This document shows positions 1 to 9,526 of a stretch of DNA of 64,000 nt, one piece after another. The notes below the pieces were generated by a model. That model saw only the letters and a program-made list of their open reading frames with translations. It had not been told where the DNA came from and did no database searches. The stretch is taken from positions 124,001 through 188,000 of the forward strand of contig OZ026607.1 in assembly GCA_964020085.1 (NCBI GenBank), in the 5' to 3' direction. Source of the stretch: Micromussa lordhowensis. Its lineage: Eukaryota; Cnidaria; Anthozoa; Scleractinia; Lobophylliidae. A program made the position numbers and the translations under genes. The first letter of the stretch is position 1; each line of letters opens with the position of its first letter.

Positions 1-154
1 CAACTTTGCAGAATTTCAGAAAACGCGCGCTGGGGGTCCCCTTGGCAAATTTGACATAGCTCGGCTTCACGGGCACTTTAAGACGCGCGGTTTGCAGCAA
101 AATGTTCTACTAGGTTGGCACTTCAAGGAAATTTTAGTTAGGACATGATGGCAT

Positions 155-162
155 TGGCGCCA
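155..162. other. TGGCGCCA palindrome, one per monomer
   Basis: This is a perfect 8-bp palindrome at consensus 155-162, kept in nearly every monomer even where neighbouring bases vary. Together with the two preceding bases, ATTGGCGC (153-160) fits the WTTSSCSS pattern published for plant E2F sites. Type C monomers (GGCAATGG) lose that fit but keep the palindrome. Breaks seen: GGGGCC at 22734, GCGCGA at several sites in 52.7-56.5 kb, GGCACC at 45714. Function is unknown. It is recorded as one of the most conserved parts of the repeat. Confidence 0.6.
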
Positions 163-167
163 GGGTG

Positions 168-191
168 TTTTTTCTGGCCTTCTTTTTGCAG
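168..191 (+). other. Pyrimidine tract ending in TTTTTGCAG (3' splice acceptor-like), one per monomer
   Basis: Consensus bases 168-191 are almost all T and C and end in GCAG, which resembles a eukaryotic 3' splice site on the + strand. The T-run at its start is the site of most 1-bp indels outside type A. I have no evidence that the array is transcribed or spliced, so this is a resemblance only. Confidence 0.4.
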
Positions 192-207
192 TAGTTTTCC
201 CTGGTCC

Positions 208-1035
208 CAACTTTGCAGAATTTCAGAAAACGCGCGCTGGGGGTCCCCTTGGCAAATTTGACATAGCTCGGCTTCACGGACACTTTAAGAGGCGCGGTTT
301 GCAGCGAAATGTTCTACTAGGTTGGCACTTTGAGGAAATCGTAGTTAGGACATGATGGCATTGGCGCCAGGGTGTTTTTTCTGGCCTTCTTTTTGCATTA
401 GTTTTCCCTGGTCCCAACTTTGCAGAATTTCAGAAAACGCGCGCTGGGGGTCCCCTTGGCAAATTTGACATAGCTCGGCTTCACGGGCACTTTAAGAGGC
501 GCGGTTTGCAGCAAAATGTTCTGCTAGGTTGGCACTTCAAGGAAATGTTAGTTAGGACATGATGGCATTGGCGCCAGGGTGTTTTTTCTGGCCTTCTTTT
601 TGCAGTAGTTTTCCCTGGTCCCAACTTTGCAGAATTTCAGAAAACGCGCGCTGGGGGTCCCCTTGGCAAATTTGACATAGCTCGGCTTCACGGACACTTT
701 AAGAGGCGCGGCTTGCAGCAAAATGTTCTACTAGGTTGGCACTTCAAGAAAATCGTAGTTAGGACATTATGGCATTGGCGCCAGGGTGTTTTTTCTGGCC
801 TTCTTTTTGCATTAGTTTTCCCTGGTCCCAACTTTGCAGAATTTCAGAAAACGCGCGCTGGGGGTCCCCTTGGCAAATTTGACATAGCTCGGCTTCACGG
901 GCACTTTAAGAGGCGCGGTTTGCAGCAAAATGTTCTGCTAGGTTGGCACTTCAAGGAAATGTTAGTTAGGACATGATGGCATTGGCGCCAGGGTGTTTTT
1001 TCTGGCCTTCTTTTTGCAGTAGTTTTCCCTGGTCC
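208..1035. repeat. Tandem dimer duplication (2 x 414 bp)
   Basis: The pair 208-621 is repeated at 622-1035. In both, the first monomer has GGACAC, CTACTA, AAATCGTAG and then the rare TTTGCATTAG in place of TTTGCAGTAG. The second has GGGCAC, CTGCTAGG and AAATGTTAG. Differences are a few single bases (GCAGCGAAATG versus GCAGCAAAATG, ACATGATGG versus ACATTATGG). Confidence 0.85.
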
Positions 1036-1242
1036 CAACTTTGCAGAATTTCAGAAAACGCGCGCTGGGGGTCCCCTTGGCAAATTTGACATAGCTCGGC
1101 TTCACGGACACTTTAAGAGGCGTGGTTTGCAGCAAAATGTTCTACTAGGTTGGCACTTAAAGGAAATTTTAGTTAGGACATGATGGCATTGGCGCCAGGG
1201 TGTTTTTTCTGGCCTTCTTTTTGCAGTAGTTTTCCCTGGTCC

Positions 1243-2482
1243 CAACTTTGCAGAATTTCAGAAAACGCGCGGGAGGGTCCCCTTGGCAAATTTGACATAG
1301 CTCGGCTTCACGGGCACTTTAAGAGGCGCGGTTTGCAGCAAAATGTTCTACTAGGTTAACACTTCAAGGAAATCCTAGTTAGGACATGATGGCATTGGCG
1401 CCAGGGTGTTTTTTCTGGCCTTCTTTTTGCAGTAGTTTTCCCTGGTCCCAACTTTGCAGAATTTCAGAAAACGCGCGCTGGGGGTCCCCTTGGCAAATTT
1501 GACATAGCTCGGCTTCACGGACACTTTAAGAGGCGCGGTTTGCAGCAAAATGTTCTACTAGGTTGGCACTTGAAGGAAATCCTAGTTAGGACATGATGGC
1601 ATTGGCGCCAGGGTGTTTTTTCTGGCCTTCTTTTTGCAGTAGTTTTCCCTGGTCCCAACTTTGCAGAATTTCAGAAAACGCGCGCTGGGGGTCCTCTTGG
1701 CAAATTTGACATAGCTCGGCTTCACGGACACTTTATGAGGCGCGGTTTGCAGCAAAATGTTCTACTAGGTTGGCACTTTAAGGAAATTTTAGTTAGGACA
1801 TGATGGCATTGGCGCCAGGGTGTTTTTTTTGGCCTTCTTTTTGCAGTAGTTTTCCCTGGTCCCAACTTTGCAGAATTTCAGAAAACGCGCGCTGAGGGTC
1901 CCCTTGGCAAATTTGACATAGCTCGGCTTCACGGGCACTTTAAGAGGCGCGGTTTGCAGCAAAATGTTCTACTAGGTTGGCACTTCAAGGAAATCCTAGT
2001 TAGGACATGATGGCATTGGCGCCAGGGTGTTTTTTCTGGCCTTCTTTTTGCAGTAGTTTTCCCTGGTCCCAACTTTGCAGAATTTCAGAAAACGCGCGCT
2101 GGGGGTCCCCTTGGCAAATTTGACATAGCTCGGCTTCACGGACACTTTAAGAGGCGCGGTTTACAGCAAAATGTTCTACTAGGTTGGCACTTGAAGGAAA
2201 TCCTAGTTAGGACATGATGGCATTGGCGCCAGGGTGTTTTTTCTGGCCTTCTTTTTGCAGTAGTTTTCCCTGGTCCCAACTTTGCAGAATTTCAGAAAAC
2301 GCGCGCTGGGGGTCCTCTTGGCAAATTTGACATAGCTCGGCTTCACGGACACTTTATGAGGCGCGGTTTGCAGCAGAATGTTCTACTAGGTTGGCACTTT
2401 AAGGAAATGTTAGTTAGGACATGATGGCATTGGCGCCAGGGTGTTTTTTTGGCCTTCTTTTTGCAGTAGTTTTCCCTGGTCC
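1243..2482. repeat. Tandem trimer duplication (2 x 620 bp)
   Basis: Units 1243-1862 and 1863-2482 share an ordered set of marks. Monomer one has GGGCAC and AAATCCTAG. Monomer two has GGACAC and CACTTGAAGG. Monomer three has GGTCCTCTTGG, CTTTATGAGG and CACTTTAAGG. Each unit lost one base independently (G-run near 1270 in the first, T-run near 2446 in the second), so both are 620 rather than 621 bp. Confidence 0.85.
1373..1384. other. Dyad TCCTA-GT-TAGGA (consensus 132-143), present in AAATCC monomers
   Basis: In monomers whose variable dinucleotide at 133-134 is CC, the sequence TCCTAGTTAGGA forms a 5-bp inverted repeat around GT. With other dinucleotides (TT, TC, GT, CG and so on) the dyad is partly or wholly broken. 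It overlaps the most variable part of the monomer and so is unlikely to be an obligate site. Confidence 0.45.
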
Positions 2483-3103
2483 CAACTTTGCAGAATTTCA
2501 GAAAACGCGCGCTGGGGGTCCCTTTGGTAAATTTGACATTGCTCGGCCTCACGGACACTTTAAGAGGCGCGGTTTGCAGCAAAATGTTCTACTAGGTTGG
2601 CACCTCAAGGAAATCCTAGTTAGGACAAGATGGCATTGGCGCCAGGGTGTTTTTTCTGGCCTTCTTTTTGCAGTAGTTTTCCCTGGTCCCAACTTTGCAG
2701 AATTTCAGAAAACGCGCGCTGGGGGTCCCCTTGGCAAATTTGACATAGCTCGGCTTCACGGACACTTTAAGAGGCGCGGTTTCCAGCAAAATGTTCTACT
2801 AGGTTGGCACTTCAAGGAAATCCTAGTTAAGACATGATGGCATTGGCGCCAGGGTGTTTTTTCTGGCCTTCTTTTTGCAGTAGTTTTCCCTGGTCCCAAC
2901 TTTGCAGAATTTCAGAAAACGCGCGCTGGGGGTCCCCTTGGCAAATTTGACATAGCTCGGCTTCACGGACACTTTAAGAGGCGCGGTTTGCAGCAAAATG
3001 TTCTACTAGGTTGGCACTTGAAGAAAATCTTAGTTAGGACATGATGGCATTGGCGCCAGGGTGTTTTTTCTGGCCTTCTTTTTGCAGTAGTTTTCCCTGG
3101 TCC

Positions 3104-6100
3104 CAACTTTGCAGAATTTCAGAAAACGCGCGAAGGGGGGTCCCCTTGGCAAATTTGACATAGCTCGGCTTCACGGACACTTTATGAGGCGCGGTTTGCA
3201 GCAAAATGTTCTACTAGGTTGGCACTTCAAGGAAATCTTAGTTAGGACATGATGGCATTGGCGCCAGGGTGTTTTTTCTTGCCTTCTTTTTGCAGTAGTT
3301 TTCCCTGGTCCCAACTTTGCAGAATTTCAGAAAACGCGCGCTGGGGGTCCCCTTGGCAAATTTGACATAGCTCGGCTTCACGGACACTTTAAGAGGCGCG
3401 GTTTGCAGCAAAATGTTCTACTAGGTTGGCACTTTAAGGAAATTTTAGTTAGGACATGATGGCATTGGCGCCAGGGTGTTTTTTCTGGCCTTCTTTTTGC
3501 AGTAGTTTTCCCTGGTCCCAACTTTGCAGAATTTCAGAAAACGCGCGCTGGGGGTCCCCTTGGCAAATTTGACATAGCTCGGCTTCACGGACACTTTAAG
3601 AGGCGCGGTTTGCAGCAAAATGTTCTACTAGGTTGGCACCTCAAGGAAATTCTAGTTAGGACATGATGGCAATGGCGCCAGGGTGTTTTTTCTGGCCTTC
3701 TTTTTGCAGTAGTTTTCCCTGGTCCCAACTTTGCAGAATTTCAGAAAACGCGCGCTGGGGGTCCCCTTGGCAAATTTGACATAGCTCGGCTTCACGGGCA
3801 CTTTAAGAGGCGCGGTTTGCAGCAAAATGTTCTACTAGGTTGGCACTTCAAGGAAATTCTAGTTAGGACATGATGGCATTGGCGCCAGGGTGTTTTTTCT
3901 GGCCTTCTTTTTGCAGTAGTTTTCCCTGGTCCCAACTTTGCAGAATTTTAGAAAACGCGCGCTGGGGGTCCCCTTGCCAAATTTGACATAGCTCGGCTTC
4001 ACGGGCACTTTAAGAGGCGTGGTTTGCAGCAAAATGTTCTACTAGGTTGGCACTTCAAGGAAGTGTTAGTTAGGACATGATGGCATTGGCGCCAGGGTGT
4101 TTTTTCTGGCCTTCTTTTTGCAGTAGTTTTCCCTGGTCCCAACTTTGCAGAATTTCAGAAAACGCGCGCTGGGGGTCCCCTTGGCAAATTTGACATAGCT
4201 CGGCTTCTCGGACACTTTAAGAGGCGCGGTTTGCAGCAAAATGTTCTACTAGGTTGGCACCTCAAGGAAATCCTAGTTAGGACATGATGGCATTGGCGCC
4301 AGGGTGTTTTTTCTGGCCTTCTTTTTGCAGTAGTTTTCCCTGGTCCCAACTTTGCAGAATTTCAGAAAACGCGCGAAGGGGGGTCCCCTTGGCAAATTTG
4401 ACATAGCTCGGCTTCACGGACACTTTATGAGGCGCGGTTTGCAGCAAAATGTTCTACTAGGTTGGCACTTTAAGGAAATCTTAGTTAGGACATGATGGCA
4501 TTGGCGCCAGGGTGTTTTTTCTGGCCTTCTTTTTGCAGTAGTTTTCCCTGGTCCCAACTTTGCAGAATTTCAGAAAAGGCGCGCTGGGGGTCCCCTTGGC
4601 AAATTTGACATAGCTCGGCTTCACGGACACTTTAAGAGGCGCGGTTTGCAGCAAAATGTTCTACTAGGTTGGCACTTTAAGGAAATCTTAGTTAGGACAT
4701 GATGGCATTGGCGCCAGGGTGTTTTTTTTGGCCTTCTTTTTGCAGTAGTTTTCCCTGGTCCCAACTTTGCAGAATTTCAGAAAACGCGCGCTGGGGGTCC
4801 CCTTGGCAAATTTGACATAGCTCGGCTTCACGGACACTTTAAGAGGCGCGGTTTGCAGCAAAATGTTCTACTAGGTTGGCACCTCAAGGAAATTCTAGTT
4901 AGGACATGATGGCAATGGCGCCAGGGTGTTTTTTCTGGCCTTCTTTTTGCAGTAGTTTTCCCTGGTCCCAACTTTGCAGAATTTCAGAAAACGTGCGCTG
5001 GGGGTCCCCTTGGCAAATTTGACATAGCTCGGCTTCACGGGCACTTTAAGAGGCGCGGTTTGCAGCAAAATGTTCTACTAGGTTGGCACTTTAAGGAAAT
5101 TCTAGTTAGGACATGATGGCATTGGCGCCAGGGTGTTTTTTCTGGCCTTCTTTTTGCAGTAGTTTTCCCTGGTCCCAACTTTGCAGAATTTCAGAAAACG
5201 CGCGCTGGGGGTCCCCTTGGCAAATTTGACATAGCTCGGCTTCACGGGCACTTTAAGAAGCGTGGTTTGCAGCAAAATGTTCTACTAGGTTGGCACTTTA
5301 AGGAAGTGTTAGTTAGGACATGATGGCATTGGCGCCAGGGTGTTTTTTCTGGCCTTCTTTTTGCAGTAGTTTTCCCTGGTCCCAACTTTGCAGAATTTCA
5401 GAAAACGCGCGCTGGGGGTCCCCTTGGCAAATTTGACATAGCTCGGCTTCTCGGACACTTTAAGAGGCGCGGTTTGCAGCAAAATGTTCTACTAGGTTGG
5501 CACCTTAAGGAAATTCTAGTTAGGACATGATGGCATTGGCGCCAGGGTGTTTTTTCTGGCCTTCTTTTTGCAGTAGTTTTCCCTGGTCCCAACTTTGCAG
5601 AATTTCAGAAAACGCGCGAAGGGGGGTCCCCTTGGCAAATTTGACATAGCTCGGCTTCACGGACACTTTATGAGGCGCGGTTTGCAGCAAAATGTTCTAC
5701 TAGGTTGGCACTTCAAGGAAATCTTAGTTAGGACATGATGGCATTGGCGCCAGGGTGTTTTTTCTTGCCTTCTTTTTGCAGTAGTTTTCCCTGGTCCCAA
5801 CTTTGCAGAATTTCAGAAAACGCGCGCTGGGGGTCCCCTTGGCAAATTTGACATAGCTCGGCTTCACGGACACTTTAAGAGGCGCGGTTTGCAGCAAAAT
5901 GTTCTACTAGGTTGGCACTTTAAGGAAATTTTAGTTAGGACATGATGGCATTGGCGCCAGGGTGTTTTTTCTGGCCTTCTTTTTGCAGTAGTTTTCCCTG
6001 GTCCCAACTTTGCAGAATTTCAGAAAACGCGCGCTGGGGGTCCCCTTGGCAAATTTGACATAGCTCGGCTTCACGGACACTTTAAGAGGCGCGGTTTGCA

Positions 6101-6832
6101 GCAAAATGTTCTACTAGGTTGGCACCTCAAGGAAATTCTAGTTAGGACATGATGGCAATGGCGCCAGGGTGTTTTTTCTGGCCTTCTTTTTGCAGTAGTT
6201 TTCCCTGGTCCCAACTTTGCAGAATTTCAGAAAACGCGCGCTGGGGGTCCCCTTGGCAAATTTGACATAGCTCGGCTTCACGGGCACTTTAAGAGGCGCG
6301 GTTTGCAGCAAAATGTTCTACTAGGTTGGCACTTCAAGGAAATTCTAGTTAGGACATGATGGCATTGGCGCCAGGGTGTTTTTTCTGGCCTTCTTTTTGC
6401 AGTAGTTTTCCCTGGTCCCAACTTTGCAGAATTTTAGAAAACGCGCGCTGGGGGTCCCCTTGCCAAATTTGACATAGCTCGGCTTCACGGGCACTTTAAG
6501 AGGCGTGGTTTGCAGCAAAATGTTCTACTAGGTTGGCACTTCAAGGAAGTGTTAGTTAGGACATGATGGCATTGGCGCCAGGGTGTTTTTTCTGGCCTTC
6601 TTTTTGCAGTAGTTTTCCCTGGTCCCAACTTTGCAGAATTTCAGAAAACGCGCGCTGGGGGTCCCCTTGGCAAATTTGACATAGCTCGGCTTCTCGGACA
6701 CTTTAAGAGGCGCGGTTTGCAGCAAAATGTTCTACTAGGTTGGCACCTCAAGGAAATCCTAGTTAGGACATGATGGCATTGGCGCCAGGGTGTTTTTTCT
6801 GGCCTTCTTTTTGCAGTAGTTTTCCCTGGTCC
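3104..6832. repeat. Six-monomer HOR A-B-C-D-E-F, three units of 1243 bp
   Basis: Units are 3104-4346, 4347-5589 and 5590-6832. Order and marks: A (CGCGAAGGGGGG, CTTTATGAGG); B (GGACAC, CACTTTAAGG); C (CACCTCAAGG, AAATTCTAG, GGCAATGG); D (GGGCAC, AAATTCTAG); E (GCGTGG, GGAAGTGTTAG); F (CTTCTCGGACAC). The first and third units share extra private marks: TTCTTGCC after A, GAATTTTAGAAA and TTGCCAAA in E, CACCTCAAGGAAATCC in F. The middle unit has its own (AAAAGGCGCG in B, ACGTGCGC in D, AGAAGCGTGG in E, CACCTTAAGG in F). The true period here is therefore about 2486 bp, as alternating sub-types. Confidence 0.9.
3130..3137. other. First type-A indel: AAGGGGGG in place of CTGGGGG
   Basis: After CGCGCG the consensus reads CTGGGGGTCCCC; type A reads AAGGGGGGTCCCC, one base longer. 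It occurs at about 3130, 4375, 5618, 6860, 7897, 8726, 9555, 11626, 12662, 13698, 14112, 15148, 16183, 17430, 19911, 21156, 24262, 25299, 26538 and 29439. Each advances the 207-bp phase by one, which confirms the tally of 20. Confidence 0.9.
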
Positions 6833-7661
6833 CAACTTTGCAGAATTTCAGAAAACGCGCGAAGGGGGGTCCCCTTGGCAAATTTGACATAGCTCGGCTT
6901 CACGGACACTTTATGAGGCGCGGTTTGCAGCAAAATGTTCTACTAGGTTGGCACTTTAAGGAAATCTTAGTTAGGACATGATGGCATTGGCGCCAGGGTG
7001 TTTTTTCTGGCCTTCTTTTTGCAGTAGTTTTCCCTGGTCCCAACTTTGCAGAATTTCAGAAAAGGCGCGCTGGGGGTCCCCTTGGCAAATTTGACATAGC
7101 TCGGCTTCACGGACACTTTAAGAGGCGCGGTTTGCAGCAAAATGTTCTACTAGGTTGGCACCTCAAGGAAATTCTAGTTAGGACATGATGGCAATGGCGC
7201 CAGGGTGTTTTTTCTGGCCTTCTTTTTGCAGTAGTTTTCCCTGGTCCCAACTTTGCAGAATTTCAGAAAACGCGCGCTGGGGGTCCCCTTGGCAAATTTG
7301 ACATAGCTCGGCTTCACGGGCACTTTAAGAGGTGCGGTTTGCAGCAAAATGTTCTACTAGGTTGGCACTTTAAGGAAATCCTAGTTAGGACATGATGGCA
7401 TTGGCGCCAGGGTGTTTTTTCTGGCCTTCTTTTTGCAGTAGTTTTCCCTGGTCCCAACTTTGCAGAATTTCAGAAAACGCGCGCTGGGGGTCCCCTTGGC
7501 AAATTTGACATAGCTCGGCTTCACGGGCACTTTAAGAGGCGCGGTTTGCAGCAAAATGTTCTACTGGGTTGTCACTTCAAGCAAGTGTTAGTTAGGACAT
7601 GATGGCATTGGCGCCAGGGTGTTTTTTCTGGCCTTCTTTTTGCAGTAGTTTTCCCTGGTCC
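6626..7661. repeat. Five-monomer HOR F-A-B'C-D'-E', copy 1 (1036 bp)
   Basis: This is the first of seven copies of a five-monomer unit. Order: F at 6626 (CTTCTCGG), A at 6833 (long G-run, TATGAGG), B'C hybrid at 7041 (AAAAGGCGCG at its 5' end, CACCTCAAGG and GGCAATGG at its 3' end), D' at 7248 (CACTTTAAGGAAATCC), E' at 7455 (CTACTGGGTTG, CAAGCAAGTG). E' here has a private GTTGTCAC where other copies have GTTGGCAC. The unit is one monomer shorter than the six-monomer HOR just upstream because B' and C are fused. Confidence 0.88.
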
Positions 7662-8490
7662 CAACTTTGCAGAATTTCAGAAAACGCGTGCTGGGGGTCC
7701 CCTTGGCAAATTTGACATAGCTCGGCTTCACGGGCACTTTAAGAGGCGCGGTTTGCAGCAAAATGTTCTACTAGGTTGGCACTTCAAGAAAATCCTAGTT
7801 AAGACATGATGGCATTGGCGCCAGGGTGTTTTTTCTGGCCTTCTTTTTGCAGTTGTTTTCCCTGGTCCCAACTTTGCAGAATTTAAGAAAACGCGCGAAG
7901 GGGGGTCCCCTTGGCAAATTTGACATAGCTCGGCTTCACGGACACTTTAAGAGGCGCGGTTTGCAGCAAAATGTTCTACTAGGTTGGCACCTCAAGGAAA
8001 TTCTAGTTAGGACATGATGGCAATGGCGCCAGGGTGTTTTTTCTGGCCTTCTTTTTGCAGTAGTTTTCCCTGGTCCCAACTTTGCAGAATTTCAGAAAAC
8101 GTGCGCTGGGGGTCCCCTTGGCAAATTTGACATAGCTCGGCTTCACGGGCACTTTAAGAGGCGCGGTTTGCAGCAAAATGTTCTACTAGGTTGGCACTTC
8201 AAGGAAATTCTAGTTAGGACATGATGGCATTGGCGCCAGGGTGTTTTTTCTGGCCTTCTTTTTGCAGTAGTTTTCCCTGGTCCCAACTTTGCAGAATTTC
8301 AGAAAACGCGCGCTGGGGGTCCCCTTGGCAAATTTGACATAGCTCGGCTTCACGGGCACTTTAAGAAGCGTGGTTTGCAGCAAAATGTTCTACTAGGTTG
8401 GCACTTTAAGGAAGTGTTAGTTAGGACATGATGGCATTGGCGCCAGGGTGTTTTTTCTGGCCTTCTTTTTGCAGTAGTTTTCCCTGGTCC
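7662..8490. repeat. Junction monomers G, A/C hybrid, D, E
   Basis: G at 7662 has ACGCGTGCTGG, CAAGAAAATCC and GTTAAGACATG. The monomer at 7869 begins like the A that follows G (AATTTAAGAAAA, long G-run) but ends like C (TTTAAGAGG, CACCTCAAGG, GGCAATGG), so it joins the 5' part of A to the 3' part of C. D at 8077 (ACGTGCGC) and E at 8284 (AGAAGCGTGG) match the middle six-monomer sub-type. The segment looks like a recombination seam between units. Confidence 0.82.
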
Positions 8491-9526
8491 CAACTTTGCA
8501 GAATTTCAGAAAACGCGCGCTGGGGGTCCCCTTGGCAAATTTGACATAGCTCGGCTTCTCGGACACTTTAAGAGGCGCGGTTTGCAGCAAAATGTTCTAC
8601 TAGGTTGGCACCTTAAGGAAATTCTAGTTAGGACATGATGGCATTGGCGCCAGGGTGTTTTTTCTGGCCTTCTTTTTGCAGTAGTTTTCCCTGGTCCCAA
8701 CTTTGCAGAATTTCAGAAAACGCGCGAAGGGGGGTCCCCTTGGCAAATTTGACATAGCTCGGCTTCACGGACACTTTATGAGGCGCGGTTTGCAGCAAAA
8801 TGTTCTACTAGGTTGGCACTTTAAGGAAATCTTAGTTAGGACATGATGGCATTGGCGCCAGGGTGTTTTTTCTGGCCTTCTTTTTGCAGTAGTTTTCCCT
8901 GGTCCCAACTTTGCAGAATTTCAGAAAAGGCGCGCTGGGGGTCCCCTTGGCAAATTTGACATAGCTCGGCTTCACGGACACTTTAAGAGGCGCGGTTTGC
9001 AGCAAAATGTTCTACTAGGTTGGCACCTCAAGGAAATTCTAGTTAGGACATGATGGCATTGGCGCCAGGGTGTTTTTTCTGGCCTTCTTTTTGCAGTAGT
9101 TTTCCCTGGTCCCAACTTTGCAGAATTTCAGAAAACGCGCGCTGGGGGTCCCCTTGGCAAATTTGACATAGCTCGGCTTCACGGGCACTTTAAGAGGCGC
9201 GGTTTGCAGCAAAATGTTCTACTAGGTTGGCACTTTAAGGAAATCCTAGTTAGGACATGATGGCATTGGCGCCAGGGTGTTTTTTCTGGCCTTCTTTTTG
9301 CAGTAGTTTTCCCTGGTCCCAACTTTGCAGAATTTCAGAAAACGCGCGCTGGGGGTCCCCTTGGCAAATTTGACATAGCTCGGCTTCACGGGCACTTTAA
9401 GAGGCGCGGTTTGCAGCAAAATGTTCTACTGGGTTGGCACTTCAAGCAAGTGTTAGTTAGGACATGATGGCATTGGCGCCAGGGTGTTTTTTCTGGCCTT
9501 CTTTTTGCAGTAGTTTTCCCTGGTCC
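8491..9526. repeat. Five-monomer HOR F-A-B'C-D'-E', copy 2 (1036 bp)
   Basis: F 8491, A 8698, B'C 8906, D' 9113, E' 9320. It carries the same marks as copy 1. The B'C monomer here ends in GGCATTGG rather than GGCAATGG, the only B'C copy I noted with that base. Confidence 0.88.

Larger units (their letters stand above)
1..207 (+). repeat. Reference satellite monomer (phase used in this annotation)
   Basis: This copy defines monomer coordinates 1-207. Landmarks: TTTGCAG at 5-11, again at 91-97 and 185-191; alternating CG run at 24-29; GGGGGTCCCC at 32-41; AAATTT at 47-52; variable base 73 (G or A in the GGGCAC/GGACAC motif); variable base 109 (CTACTA or CTGCTA); variable 122 and 124 (CACTTCAAGG, CACTTTAAGG, CACCTCAAGG, CACCTTAAGG or CACTTGAAGG); a highly variable dinucleotide at 133-134 (AAATNNTAG); TGGCGCCA at 155-162; T-run 168-173; pyrimidine-rich tract ending TTTTTGCAG at 191. 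Composition by hand count is about 100 G+C in 207, with roughly 64 T to 43 A. Confidence 0.95.
1..3103. repeat. Segment 1: 15 mixed monomers with local dimer and trimer duplications
   Basis: Monomers start at 1, 208, 415, 622, 829, 1036, 1243, 1449, 1656, 1863, 2070, 2277, 2483, 2690 and 2897. None is the long-G type A that marks the next domain. Two 1-bp deletions lie here: in the G-run near 1270 (GGGAGGG form) and in the T-run near 2446. The monomer at 2483 is unusually diverged (GGTAAATTTG, CATTGCTCGGCC). It also carries an ACAAGATGG change that removes the recurrent TGA, so it and the next monomer share one open frame. Confidence 0.9.

Noticed and set aside
24..29. CGCGCG as a Z-DNA segment
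   Set aside because: The alternating stretch is only about 8 bases and frequently interrupted (CGCGTG, GTGCGC, CGCGAA, CCGCGC). Too short to claim without measurement.
32..41. GGGGGTCCCC as a hairpin or G-quadruplex
   Set aside because: The arms are too close for a stable hairpin loop, and there is only one G-run of this size per monomer, so an intramolecular quadruplex would need runs 207 bp apart.
1..207. CENP-B box
   Set aside because: I looked for the TTCG....A..CGGG pattern on both strands of the consensus and found none. Absence does not exclude a centromere, as many lack it.
713..976. Open frames of 62-138 codons on the + strand, repeated many times
   Set aside because: They are the same frame of the satellite monomer. 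Most open with TTG or GTG at a fixed repeat position and all end at the recurrent TGA in ACATGATGG. No upstream promoter or ribosome site differs from the other monomers, and indels such as those near 25450 and 60491 break the frame freely.
4155..4349. A recurrent 64-codon - strand open frame (also at 5398, 6641, 8506, 11406 and others)
   Set aside because: It appears only in F-type monomers, where CTTCTCGG removes a stop present in other types. It marks the HOR copy, not a gene.
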